NCBI GenBank assembly: GCA_003194525.1
Contig: NBIV01000158.1
Span: forward strand, 111,030-175,029
Source of the DNA: Gracilariopsis chorda
Taxonomy: Eukaryota > Rhodophyta > Florideophyceae > Gracilariales > Gracilariaceae
Direction: 5' to 3'
Length of the DNA stretch: 64,000 nucleotides
Both the position numbers and the translations under genes were made by a program. The notes beneath the pieces were generated by a model that worked only from the letters and a program-made list of their open reading frames with translations, was not told the DNA's origin and did not search any database. Below are positions 19,956 through 30,609 of this stretch, piece after piece (within the stretch, counting starts at the first letter, position 1; the number at the start of each line of letters is the position of its first letter).

Positions 19956-21380
19956 CACTGGGCTGGTTGCAGTATATCGGAAACGAAGCTGATGATGGGA
20001 ATATGGGCTGACTCAAACAGGAAGTATATGATAAGGCCAAGGAAGATGGTCCGCAAGAGACGTACTACGGCATAGTGAGTACTCAGATATGTTAGGTTGT
20101 TATGAGACAGTGACAGAGGGAAGGTTTCGTTCTGCAACATGATGCGCTGTGAAACGAAATTGCAACAGAGAACCGAAACATATGAGGACTTTTTTCTTTT
20201 TCATTCTTTCGTTGTTTGATGGTAAGGTACGCAACTGTTTCGAATGGGAAGAACAACGTTGGCGTAACATTTGAGAAACAGAGTGAAAGGAAAGCCGGTC
20301 TCGCAGGTGGGCGGAACAGAGCGAATGTAGCTAATGGAAAGCGTAGCGAGAATAGATCTACCTAAGGGTAAGGGTTAGATTGCTAGCAATTGCTACTTGG
20401 CACGATTCGGCAGAAAAAGCTTAGCTCACACTGAAGGTAAAGGGCTAATGCGCTTCGTGAGAAGACTCATGCGCCACAGACAGGGCGAGGATGGAAGTGC
20501 AAAGGGTTAGGCTAGCAGTCCCAAGTTAGGAGTCCTAACTTAAGACTCACCCTTTACCAACTCTATACACCATCTCCGGTTTCCGAGTCCGGAATCGATA
20601 GAAGCTTGGTCCGTTCCAAGTCGGAACTTCTACCAGACAACCGTTTCGCAACCTGGAGCGTCAAAAGATCGCGAATTGAAAATGAGCTAAGTTGGTTGCG
20701 ACTATCTGATTGGTGGCCTTGACGCGCACCATGTGCCACAAGTCGGGAACGCAAAACGCATCAGCCAATGGCGATACGCGAAGCGCCAAACCAGAAATGT
20801 GACCCATTGCGTGCCCGCCCCCGTTACATGCCCACCGCACAAGCATCCCACTCCCATGGACAGCCAGTCGGCTGAGATGGAGAGCCGGGGAGCTCGTACC
20901 GCTGTCAACTGACGTGAACACTCGCTCATCGAGCACAAGTAGGGTGAAGTAGCCTCCACCGCCACGCCTAACTTCTCCACTCTTAGCGAAGTACTGCTTG
21001 TGTAACTGTTCTTGTGCCCAGAACCTTCCCTTCCATTGTCCCAGTTCCACACCCTTCTTACTAGGCCAGGCCCCAGCAAGTGACCATCTCGCTCTTTACA
21101 CGCCTACGCCTTTAATAATCTTTATTCTGTACCGGTCTCACCTTGACAAACGTGTCTGGTCGGAGACCGTCACCGCTGCATGTTGCGCTCCAATACCAAT
21201 CCTGCTCAGCTGTGCACTTCCCTACAGCAGTCATGCTTTCCGAGCCCACACCGGTCACACTTACCGCTTCTCCAAGGTGATGAGCGGCACAGTTCACTTT
21301 CCTCCGTTCGTCGCCACAATCGCACTGCGGTTGCCCTTATTCAACACTCATCATCTCACATAACCACTAACTCTTATTCA
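19956..21380. other. 1.4-kb intergenic region with palindromes
   Basis: No recognised gene. It contains a perfect 12-bp palindrome at 20379-20390 (ATTGCTAGCAAT) and a 9-bp-arm inverted repeat at 20523-20541, plus short TAAGGG/AGGGTTAG motifs near 20350-20375. Overlapping minus-strand open frames at 20661-21079 lack protein-like features. Confidence 0.5.
20523..20541. repeat. Short inverted repeat, 9-bp arms around one base
   Basis: AAGTTAGGA, one G, TCCTAACTT. It is symmetric and AT-rich, with unknown role. Confidence 0.65.
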
Positions 21381-22778
21381 ATGGGATCCTATCAGGGCCC
21401 GTTTCCAACTGGTCTCAGCCTCTTTACCGTTCTCCCACAGCATCTTATTGAGCGCTTGCTCTATTGCTCAGGCTTAAACGCCAAAGACCTCGCCGCCTTG
21501 CGATGCGCCGCCCAACTTGAAAAGGTATACACAGTAGCAGCAGCCGCCGAGGCAGCAGCCGCCGTTCTCGTATACGCCCATCCCAACGGAGCCGCCCTTT
21601 TCAACAACAAGCTTCCATCGGAGACATGGATATCGCTTTTAATGTTCGTACAACGTCTCGATGGTGCTGCCCGCCCTACCGGTGCTACAGAAGTATGGAC
21701 CGCTGGTCGCAACGAGTTTGGTCAGGGAGCTCGACCAGGGCACGTAGACCAGAATACTATCACCCAATCCTACAGGATGGCTTCAGATGCATACGAATTT
21801 GAATCACCCCCAGCTAGGATCATTGCAGTCAAGGCGGGCGCTCATCACTCTTTAGCAGTGTCTGAACTTGGTGCACTACACGTTGCGGGCGCTAATCACC
21901 GCGGACAACTGGGACTCGGCGATCTTTCGCTTCGTTCGGCATGGACGCCGGTGCTCGACCTAAAGTGGGCGCGTGTTGCACAAGTTGCCTGTGGGTTGGG
22001 TCACACGGCAGTTCTTACTGGAGAGGGGTTTGTTCTAGTCACTGGAGCTAACGATTTCGGACAGTTGGGGCTAGGTGACCGAGCACAACGTCTCCGGTTC
22101 ACTAAAGTAGGTCTTCCTCCAGCTAGAATGATCGCAACTGGTAATGCTCACACCGTTGTGTTACTTGAAAACGGTAGTGTTTACGCTTCCGGTGATAACT
22201 CGCGAGGACAGCTCGGCGGCAGACGAGATCGAGGAAGAGATAAATTCGCACCTATCGGTTGTTTTGGTAGGCAGGTCGTACGCATTGCATGTGGTTCGGA
22301 TACCACTATGCTGTTAACGGTTGATAACATGATACTGGTCACTGGCAAACGGCACTGCGGTTTGAGTGTTATTGGGGGTCTGGGAATGAGCCGTGTCACG
22401 CATCTGTCCGTTGGAGAAGGGTTTGCTGTGGCCAGCACGGATGAAAGTGAAGTCGCTGTCAGTGTTCATCGAAAACGGTTTCAAGTCACCGATGAATTGT
22501 TGCACATAAGCGCGTCGTGCGTTAGCGCTGGCCTTTCTCACTACGCCATCACGACGGACGATGGATGTGTCTTCGCAACTGGTACAAATACGTTCGGCCA
22601 GGTTGCAGCTGGTGAAATGGGATTAACCATTGAGGGTAGTCAGAACGCGCGAGTTGTCAGACCCCATCGAGTCCCGCTGTCCAGAGTAGCAGTGCCACCT
22701 GGGTATCGAGCGTTGTGTGTAGCGGCAGGAATGTTCCATACTTTGTTCCTCCTTGAAAAGGAGGAACCATGTGTATAA
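21381..22778 (+). CDS. RCC1-repeat protein with N-terminal F-box-like segment
   Basis: A 465-residue product. Residues about 14-55 (LFTVLPQHLIERLLYCSGLNAKDLAALRCAAQLEKVY) resemble an F-box: Leu-Pro start, a helix and an (A/C)-rich second helix. From about residue 108 to the end are RCC1-type blades, seen in VWTAGRNEFGQGA, LHVAGANHRGQLGLGD, VLVTGANDFGQLGLGD, VYASGDNSRGQLGG and VFATGTNTFGQVAAGE. This gives most of a seven-bladed propeller. F-box plus RCC1 proteins can serve as substrate receptors of SCF ubiquitin ligases; plain RCC1 proteins act as Ran exchange factors or chromatin binders. The start at 21381 (TTCAATGGG) avoids a 67-residue extension of poor quality. The gene converges with the TraB gene (stop at 22958). 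Confidence 0.85.
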   Translation: MGSYQGPFPTGLSLFTVLPQHLIERLLYCSGLNAKDLAALRCAAQLEKVYTVAAAAEAAAAVLVYAHPNGAALFNNKLPSETWISLLMFVQRLDGAARPTGATEVWTAGRNEFGQGARPGHVDQNTITQSYRMASDAYEFESPPARIIAVKAGAHHSLAVSELGALHVAGANHRGQLGLGDLSLRSAWTPVLDLKWARVAQVACGLGHTAVLTGEGFVLVTGANDFGQLGLGDRAQRLRFTKVGLPPARMIATGNAHTVVLLENGSVYASGDNSRGQLGGRRDRGRDKFAPIGCFGRQVVRIACGSDTTMLLTVDNMILVTGKRHCGLSVIGGLGMSRVTHLSVGEGFAVASTDESEVAVSVHRKRFQVTDELLHISASCVSAGLSHYAITTDDGCVFATGTNTFGQVAAGEMGLTIEGSQNARVVRPHRVPLSRVAVPPGYRALCVAAGMFHTLFLLEKEEPCV

Positions 22779-22957
22779 CAAACATTGTACAATATAATAG
22801 GAGACTACAAGAAATAAACACTATTGCATTCTTCCCCTGACATTGCAGATGAGACTCTGACGCCGAAACAACATTTTCATCCACGAACAAGGCGTCCATC
22901 GCCAAGTTCTTGGTTTCTAGCGGTGGACATACCGTCAGATTCGACGAGCTTCGTGAA

Positions 22958-24296
22958 TCATTGTGTATGTGTCATACCATCAATGCTAATCCTATTTCGA
23001 TCCTGCAGAATTCTCAGTATACCATTGACATGAAAAAGCCCGACGACAACGCAAATGGTTGCCGGATCCCCTCGCGCAGTTTTGAAGCTAGACGCCGCAC
23101 TCACAATGTTTTGAGCGATGACCTGGTCTCGGTCAGGGATCAAAACCTTCATAAACCGGAGCAGAGACACATTGAAATATGCAATCAATAGAGTTTGCAG
23201 AACGGATGCCACAGATGACGACCATAATGAAACGAGAGGTGGTGTGGTACTACCGGAGATAGGAGCCAAGTCGAGTGCAAGAGCACCAGCATTTCCTATT
23301 ACCCCAATGATAATGGATAACACTCCAGCTGGTAATATTAGCCTGAAAAGTTCAAGAAGCCGAACTGGATCTCTCAAGAATATAGAAAACATTCTGACTC
23401 CACCTTTTGGGGGAAACACGACTCTGTTGAGGAGATCCTTAATTGAGTATATGCAGTCGCTGAGTGATCGCAAGGGAGCAGCGAATGCCTTGAACAAGGC
23501 CTTCACAGTGTCCTTTGCCAATGCGTCACCGCAAATTACTCGATCAGAAGGAAACCGTACAATAGGCTCGACAAATTCTATCCCGGGATCCACACCAACA
23601 AGTGTTTGGAATTCATACACCTTTTCAAGAATGACGGCAACCGCAGCTGGACCGGCCCCCCCAAAAGCTTCTTTCAATTGCGCGAAGGACTTTCGTTTTC
23701 GCGCCTTTATATTAGCCGCGAATGGTTGATCGGCAGATTTTCTTGCGATAGTTTTCAAGAGAGATTTGAGGCGAGGCTCGCAAAGCTCCAGAACCTGTTG
23801 GAGTGTGTTAGAGTTCGTTCGCGTTTTGAACCGTTTGGACGAGGGCAAAGGAAACTGCATAACTTACAACCGCCTCTGGATCTGTTGTGTCCAAAACCGT
23901 CCGCACATCATCTGCACAGGGACTCACTTGCTGTCAATACATACGTTCTCTCAGAAAAATAAAGGAGCAGAAGTTGGGTGAAAACGTACTCGCACTTACA
24001 TTTGAACCATGAACACAGCCGACGATATAAATCCGAGTCCCCGTTGAGCAATCAGTGACAGTGGCAACACTCGGTGGAAGCCACTTTTCTCTCGAACACC
24101 TTGGAGGCTGCCGCCGCGGTGTCGTTGCGCCGGAGGTGCCTTTAGAGAGACGAGAAAGAGACGGACCCACAAAATGACTATTCCGTCTGGAGCATAGCGT
24201 TCTTGTGAACAAAGTACTTGATATGGCGGTTGGTCCGATTGGTGAGACTGCTATAAAGCCAGGTTTCGTCGCAAGTCGCTTAGATGCAAAGTCCAT
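22958..24296 (-). CDS. TraB-domain protein (TraB/PrgY/GumN type), three exons
   Basis: I assemble exon 1 24000-24296, intron 23931-23999 (GTAAGT...GACAG), exon 2 23868-23930, intron 23795-23867 (GTAAGTT...AACAG), and exon 3 22958-23794; all junctions are phase 0. Only the spliced reading gives the family pattern: RIYIVGCVHGSN at the end of exon 1, then DDVRTVLD, then EAVVLELCEPRLKSLL across the second junction, and near the C-terminus CVVVGLFHVNGI. The paired G..H motifs and the ELC..R motif are the signature residues of TraB proteins. The product is about 398 residues, normal for eukaryotic TRABD proteins, with hydrophobic stretches around 240-320. Eukaryotic members act at mitochondria or plastid-ER contacts. 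A Ser/Arg-rich N-terminus could be a leader. The true start may lie upstream if another exon exists. Confidence 0.82.
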
Positions 24297-26277
24297 TCTT
24301 CAACGATACGATCATCCACGTGGGGCGATGTAGGTGCGCTTGCGAAAGGGAATTAGAACCCTATCTGCTATGAATTAGTAGGGTGTCTTGTTCACTCAAC
24401 CCCTTTAGGAACGCTGGGGTATGACTGTTTCTCAATAGTTTCTCTTCTCCAGATTGATTCCTGTTCGTCACTTCTTCAGTTATCGTCTCTGTCGGGGTGA
24501 CGAGCACTGTTAACACGGTGACTGGTCTTTCATATACGCTATGATGCTGGTGTTACGAACTGAGAACGATGGTTGAACGAAGGTGCACCGATGGTAGTTA
24601 CAAATAATCTGCGCGTTTCGCCTAGCGCGCTTGGCCTACAGCGTCGAGATCCGAAGATGAGCACAGCCCAATGTGCGCCACTTTTCTTCATGTGGTCAAC
24701 AACTTCTCAAGCAGTGGTCGCTGAGAACCAAAAATTTGGATATTTTCTGGTTAGTCTCTTGTTAGCGGAAGTCTTCCCTAACAATAATGGGTAAGTCACA
24801 GCCAGTGAACCAAAGCTCTGCCCGCTCCCGCGATGGCCACTTCGTATCATACGCGGTAGGATGCTATGCACCTTTGATGGGCCCTCACGTCTCTTCTTAT
24901 GCTATACTGTGGGCGCGTGATATCAGATGATGACGACGCGGTAGAACTCGTAATGAAACTTCTCGTTTCTTAAGAAGACTAAGAAGTTCTCCGGCCCCTG
25001 ACGGATAGTACCTGTTGCACGCACGTTCTTTCCTCTTCTTGCTGTAGAAGGGGAAAGACATACTCTCCTGTACTCCCTGCGTTTCGAATAGTGGAGGACA
25101 TGGTGGTCCTGCATCGTTTCTCTCCCGTAGCCTAATCAATGAAAGGATGAAGGAGTGTCTTTCACCTTCACCTTTGGTACAGATGTTCAATAAATAGGCA
25201 TCTCACCATGGATACCAAAGAAAGGGCGTGCTTACGTGGGGTAGCCCTAACAACAAGCTGCCTAATTTTTTTTTTGTGGTTTATTCCTTGCGAAGAGCAG
25301 GCATACGCTTTTTTCACATGAAGCGATCTACACTATGTAGGAATTAGACTAGTGTACCCGTAAAAGAGAGAGAGAGAGAGCAGGCATGCGGCATTGAAAA
25401 GTGCTCTATTCACATAATCTCTCTACTACAGGCAAAACTGTGAGTGCAAGGACCCGGTGAGAGAATGATCTGCGCTATGTAGGAATTGCACAAAGGCACC
25501 CATAAAGGGAGAGAGAGAATGTGTGTGTGTGTAGGAATTGCAGAAAGGCACCCATAAAGGGAGAGAGAGAAGAGAGAATGTGTGTGTGTGTGTGTGTGTG
25601 TGTGTGTTGAATTCTATTCATGGCCCAAAGTCACCGTGCTGTTGGAGCGAATGCTTTAACGGTACCATCAATACTACTACGAAACTGCGCGTAAATTACA
25701 ACCGGATAGTGAACAAGATCATCACTCATTCGTTCAGTGTGCAGCAGAGATCGTTGAAGATAAAATAATATTTTCTTTACTGAGAGTACAAAACAATTGC
25801 TTTCTGAACTCGGAAGAGTTGCTTGTATGACCCCAGGGGGTCTCTACGTTTTGGCAAGATCCTCGGATCGAACGCAATTTGATGTCGCTTCGTGCTCTCC
25901 GATTTACCCTACGCGAAGTGTTTCATCCCTCATACCCAAGATGACACATATTCTCGGAACCGTATCAATCATCGGAAACTGATCATTACTGAGAAGTGGA
26001 GGCGTTTGGCACGACAAAGTAGGCATTCATACACAGAAACTATCGCATTACGCGCGGCATTGATCTCCATCTTGCATGCACTTGATGGCGTCAGTCATCT
26101 CAGCGGATCACGTGTTCGATAGAAACGTACCTTGGTACTAATGACGCATGTGCAAAGTCGGCACTACACACCCAACTCCGGGGCATCTCCCACGAAAAGC
26201 AAAGCGTTTGCCTTTCCTGCTTATTCCACACATCCATCCCTTTGTTGCAGGAGAGAAACATTTCATACTCTGGGTTG
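24297..26277. other. 2-kb intergenic region with microsatellites
   Basis: No recognised gene. The middle (25337-25608) is a small repeat cluster listed separately. Scattered open frames have no family marks. Confidence 0.5.
25337..25608. repeat. Minisatellite: about 52-bp unit ending in (GA)n(GT)n
   Basis: Two close copies of a unit beginning GTAGGAATTGCA and containing AAAGGCACCCATAAAGGG then GA and GT runs lie at 25479-25530 and 25531-25608; the second ends in a long (GT)n. A diverged third copy starts at 25337 (GTAGGAATTAG) with a (GA)n run to 25380. Part of the third copy recurs at 40452. Confidence 0.85.
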
Positions 26278-27078
26278 TCACAAATCGAACTCTGTGAAAG
26301 GCAAGGGCTCCCAGAACTCCAGCGGGCGCACGTAAGGGGCAACGATGAGCAGCCCGGTCCTATCAACGATGTGCAGCGTTTTGTTCGAAGCCTTGTCGCT
26401 TCCTATAATCTTCTTCACGACTTCTGCCAGGTCCGGTCTTGTAATGGTTCCATAGCAGCTGATGTCTTCTGTTGCTACGGGTTTGCCGCGGCCGCCGTCC
26501 ACAATTGGTGCTGGTCTAACAATGGTCCATTCCATACCTTCGATCTCTTTGAGATGGAGCTCCGCCCGGCTTTTCTCGAGTAGCAAAGGTCGCATGGTGT
26601 CCATGACTTGGAATGGGACGCTACCCTCACTGTTACCAGCTCCTAATGCAGATACAAGAATAAATCGCTTCACGCCAGCTCGTTTTGAAGCATCGATAAG
26701 GTTCTTGTTTCCTTCGAAGTCCGGCAAATCCCATTGCCCCGCGCGGCCACCTATGCATGAGACAACCACATTTGGACGGAGGCCGCTCAGCAAAGCGTCA
26801 GTTTCGGACTCATCCAATGCGTCAAGAGGATGCGTTGTAGAAACTTGTTGCTGTTCAGCAGATGCTGAGCTGCACGGGCGATGGGTTGTGTGTAGATTCT
26901 CAGTGCCACGAAGTGCAGTGGATAGGTGTGCTCCAAGTCCTCGGTTTGCTGCCACAATCAGAATATCGGCTGGCGGTGACGACACCTTTGCGCATACTTG
27001 GGTGCGAAGCGAACAGGTTTTGCGAGAAACCACCCTACTGACAGGTAAATGCAACAAAAAGGCTTGTCTACTCTTCAT
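26278..27078 (-). CDS. Atypical SDR, NAD(P)-binding protein, probably plastid-targeted
   Basis: A 266-residue product. The N-terminus to about residue 33 is basic with Ser, Val and Cys and no acids, suiting a transit peptide. A Rossmann start follows: ILIVAANRGLGAHL at 39-52, where AANRGLG replaces the usual GATGxxG. Next come VVVSCIGGRAG at about 103-113, RFILVSALGAGNS at 137-149 and WTIVRPAPIVDG at 183-194, the pattern of the NAD(P)-binding or NmrA-like atypical SDRs. The classical YxxxK pair is not evident, so it may bind a nucleotide without dehydrogenase activity. Comparable plastid proteins take part in photosystem assembly or Tic62-like roles. A specific function is not assigned. Confidence 0.8.
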   Translation of the reverse strand: MKSRQAFLLHLPVSRVVSRKTCSLRTQVCAKVSSPPADILIVAANRGLGAHLSTALRGTENLHTTHRPCSSASAEQQQVSTTHPLDALDESETDALLSGLRPNVVVSCIGGRAGQWDLPDFEGNKNLIDASKRAGVKRFILVSALGAGNSEGSVPFQVMDTMRPLLLEKSRAELHLKEIEGMEWTIVRPAPIVDGGRGKPVATEDISCYGTITRPDLAEVVKKIIGSDKASNKTLHIVDRTGLLIVAPYVRPLEFWEPLPFTEFDL

Positions 27079-28172
27079 GCTTGTTGTCGCCGTGTTTGTG
27101 GTGAAGAATGATAAGGGTTAGCCGTGGCTGGCAGTGGATGACGATCGAACGAAGTTTATTGCTAAGCTCACTGGTGATTCACCACTGGTGATGGAACACT
27201 GCATCCAATCCGCCTTGATCACGGATAGGATGCCGGATTTGTAACCTCGATCGTGCACGGCTTGTGCGCAAGATTTTTTCAATATTGAGATACAGCATGA
27301 TCTTGTCTTTGTGAATGCAATTGGAGCCGTGACAGGGGTAGACATACCAAAGGTACTGTAGATAGCATTGCTAACCCTTTTATCATAAATCTCTGAGATT
27401 GAAATCTGGTCGTTATGCGGATTCACGTGGGACGCCCACCCGTGAGATATGACCGGTGAAGTGCGAACCAGGGATGCAACATATATCTACCGAAGGTATG
27501 TGAAACGACTCTCGACGCGTCTCCAGATGCACGAGCGCTATGCATGAAATGTTAAGAAGCGGGAGATCCGTGTCGTGCACAAAGATCGTTCCCCACTCAG
27601 AACGCATGAACGAAAGCGAGACAACTAAAACGGTTGTGTCCTCCCTGTTAGATTTTGCCCTGACAATTGTGCACAGAGCAGATTAAACTCATCATGCCTC
27701 AATACAAAGTGAAGACGCTTTCATAACGAGGTCGAATCGTTTCTAAAAAAAGAGAGCTTCACAAAACCAACCTCTGAAACACCAAGTCCTCATTTCGTAG
27801 GGAGCTCTTAAGATCTCACAATTCTTCTCGAAGTGTCCGGTGATGTCACTTTGTGTTGCACTTGTATTGAGTCAGGATCGAGAGTGAGCCACTAGAGGTA
27901 TCACTTGGGGTGCATGTCGTGCATTGCCCGTAGTAGTGTGGCACCTGGTACTGCGAGTCTGAGGATAGTGAAGTAGATGAGCAGATGCACTTGGGCTTGG
28001 AAGCTACCCCCCGACGTCGAACTTGGAATAGGACTTCGACCGCCTATGATAATTAATCTACAACAAGAATGTTACCACAACAACAACAACAAGTTCCCGT
28101 TTCCATCAGATTCCGGTTACCCTGAATGCTTCTGTCCTGTCAAACATGTCGCCGTGGTTTGCAGAATGTCGG
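27079..28172. other. 1.1-kb intergenic region
   Basis: This lies between the SDR promoter (left) and the 3' end of GLE1 (right). I see no gene and only short unrelated open frames. Confidence 0.5.
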
Positions 28173-29765
28173 TTACATATTTTCGGCGTCCGATCTCGGT
28201 AAAATACGGCCCTCCGGAGGAGTTCGGATAACGAAACCAGCTTGTTGAAACTCTTCAATTAAGATCTGTAGCCTAGTTGTAGGTCCTTTAGGTGCGGACT
28301 TCACAGCTCGCTTGACCACGGCCTCATGAACGCTTAGCATTAGCTTTTTGAACTGCATTCCATATTCCTTTGACAAGCGATACCCAGCAACCTCGAGAAG
28401 GGCGTAGACTATAGACGGTGTGATGCTTCGCTGTTCCTTATTACATAATCGAGCCAGAACGCACCATCCCCACGACAGTGGAAATGGGTTGCGTGCCCCA
28501 CTTGAGTTGTTAGCGGTGTAAACACCTTCAGTCTGTACGACAGCGCCAAACAGATTCATGCACCCGCACATACGTTCAAGATAGCTTTCAGAGTCTTCGT
28601 CTTCTTTGTATCCAATCCGTTCTTTGTACTCTGCAGCCGACTCACCTTTCCTTCTCTTTGCATATCTCGGAATTGTATACATACAGTGGTCATAGAAAGC
28701 CCCAAGAAAAACATATCGGAACTTGTTATAGTTGTCAACACTCGCAGTCAGTCCAACAATAACTGATGCCACAGCAAATGCAGTCGTCTTACATAATGCG
28801 GCGCTGCCATCTGATTCGGCAATCAGACGTTGAGCGATCATCTTCATTACAAATGACTCTCCCAAGATACCTTGACTGGCTTTCGTCTCGCTGACAATTC
28901 TCGTTAGATCCACCACTTTCTTCCAAACTTGTTTTACGCTCGCGGCGATCTGGTTTACCGCAAGGTTAACTCGTTTCTTCAAGATGAGACGGCCTTTCTT
29001 CATGGCTGGATTGTTCCGAAACTCTTCAGCTTCCGTAGAGATTTCTTTCCATACCTTAAGTCCGTCTTCTGCTTGTTTCAGAAGATATTCTTCTTCCTTG
29101 TTCTTGGGAGGTTGTTGAGGAGCTTCAGTCTTTCTCTCCAAGCTATCGGTGTATGATTTATCTCCAGTGTCCGAAGTCCTTTGGGCTGAGATGCTTGGCA
29201 TCACAGAGGTAGCCTTGTCCTCAACCAACGGACTCTGCTTATCTGTACGATTCTGTTGCAGTTGAGCTGTCTCAAGACCAGCTGCCTGAATATTCGCGGG
29301 TGCTCTTATTGGTGCTGCAACAGCAATGGATCTCTCTGCCTGTTTCTTGGCGAAGAGCTCTAATTCTTTTGACCGAGTTTCCTCTTTCTCTCTACGCCGC
29401 CGTTGCTCCTCTTCGTCTTTCGCAATCAGCTCTATTTTTAACCTTCGCAAATTTCGGAGGGTTCGTCTTTCGCCCTCATTACGATTAACTGTTAGTCTAG
29501 ATGACGGTAAGCTCTTGTTCTTCAACGTATTATCGTAAGCTGCTGGCGAGATGCTGAAAGATGCAGCCAACTTTTTGTGTTCATTCCTTGCCGCAATATG
29601 GTAAGAATTCCATTTCGATATCAACCTTGCCGATCTCTTGGACATTCGAATACCATGCTGCACCCATAGATGTAAGGCTTGTTGTCTTGGATTCTGTTTC
29701 AATCTTGGCTTAGAAGAGAAAGACGCTGGTGGTTTGACAGGGTTAAGAACGGCAGGCTTCGTCAT
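28173..29765 (-). CDS. GLE1: Gle1-like nucleoporin / mRNA export factor
   Basis: A 530-residue product. Gle1 at the cytoplasmic face of the nuclear pore stimulates DEAD-box helicase Dbp5 with IP6 and so drives mRNA release. The central part (about 100-150) is a charged coiled coil (LIAKDEEEQRRRREKEETRSKELE). The C-terminal half carries the GLE1 domain: KFRYVFLGAFYDHCMYTIP, then ERIGYKEDEDSESYLERMCGCMNLFGAVVQT and NPFPLSWGWCVLARLCN, which match the family's GYKE....YLERM and HPLG..WRWLARLLN motifs. I start at 29765 rather than further upstream because the extra 30 residues are leader-like and unsupported. It is divergently paired with NUP107, another pore gene, across 0.84 kb. Confidence 0.85.
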   Translation of the reverse strand: MTKPAVLNPVKPPASFSSKPRLKQNPRQQALHLWVQHGIRMSKRSARLISKWNSYHIAARNEHKKLAASFSISPAAYDNTLKNKSLPSSRLTVNRNEGERRTLRNLRRLKIELIAKDEEEQRRRREKEETRSKELELFAKKQAERSIAVAAPIRAPANIQAAGLETAQLQQNRTDKQSPLVEDKATSVMPSISAQRTSDTGDKSYTDSLERKTEAPQQPPKNKEEEYLLKQAEDGLKVWKEISTEAEEFRNNPAMKKGRLILKKRVNLAVNQIAASVKQVWKKVVDLTRIVSETKASQGILGESFVMKMIAQRLIAESDGSAALCKTTAFAVASVIVGLTASVDNYNKFRYVFLGAFYDHCMYTIPRYAKRRKGESAAEYKERIGYKEDEDSESYLERMCGCMNLFGAVVQTEGVYTANNSSGARNPFPLSWGWCVLARLCNKEQRSITPSIVYALLEVAGYRLSKEYGMQFKKLMLSVHEAVVKRAVKSAPKGPTTRLQILIEEFQQAGFVIRTPPEGRILPRSDAENM

Positions 29766-30609
29766 TGTTTCAAAACAAAGCTGGAAACAAGAAGCAATGC
29801 TTTCCGTTCTGTCGATGTGTGAAACTGTCAACGAGCAGTTGTAGATATACGCCAATGCACCTCAAGATATACTTCGAAAGATTCATCAACCATGTCATCG
29901 GTTTTTGAGAGCTTTCCTTGCTAGCGTAGCATGAAGACAGGCGAAACGTTGGTTGCCTTGCTACAAAAAGTAGGATGAAGCTTGTCAAATCTCTTTGATC
30001 CCTCTGCTCTCGCTCCTTCAAGCTTGGAAGTCGTCAGAAGTCGTCAGAGGACTGAAGGCTTGCCACCAAAGATACCCCTCGTAGATACACTGGTTACCAG
30101 TACACATGTAAGAACTTTCCCCTTTTCTTTTCAAAAACGACATTCCTCACAGTTTCGAAATTTCGAGCTTTTTGTTGTTCATTTACGCGCAACGGATAAT
30201 ACACATCACTCTTGGGGTTGCGGACGTTCGCACATTGCGCGTAGATCCCACACCCCCAGAAGGAACGACCTGCTTCGCTACGAGAGGCACTAGGTTCAGG
30301 ATACACGACGCTGGTCCTGCTGGGGTATAAGGGTATCGCTATCTCCTAATCTTGCAAATCTGAAGCATATCGTAAGGTTGTTTGTACATCAGGTTGGGAG
30401 CCTGACCTCTCCGATAGAAAACTATACGTACCAGACGATGCATTGAGAATACTAGTGAAGCCATTCAAACGAAGCAATATTGTGACTGAAGGTTTTGCTT
30501 GAGTTTCGAATCGCACCCTTTTACGGACGGTGCTCTTAAGAAAACACTCCTGCCTTGCATATTCACTTTAACACTTTAGCGAGCTTCATTACTGCCCGTG
30601 AAGCACAAA
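29766..30609. promoter_or_regulatory. Shared intergenic region between GLE1 (-) and NUP107 (+)
   Basis: This 0.84-kb head-to-head spacer lies between two nuclear pore genes and could act as one bidirectional promoter. I see no clear single motif. A short direct repeat (GAAGTCGTCA) occurs at about 30027-30046. Confidence 0.5.

Noticed and set aside
19956-20140. Possible 5' exon (hydrophobic stretch FLGLIIYFLFESAHIP) for the coiled-coil gene
   Set aside because: A stop precedes the Met at 19955 in that frame and no convincing donor/acceptor pair keeps the frame.
20345-20375. Telomere-like TAAGGG/AGGGTTAG motifs
   Set aside because: Only a few irregular copies, not a tandem array.
20661-21079. 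Two overlapping minus-strand frames of about 125 residues
   Set aside because: Neither has a recognisable domain or natural composition; they lie in the promoter region of the RCC1 gene.
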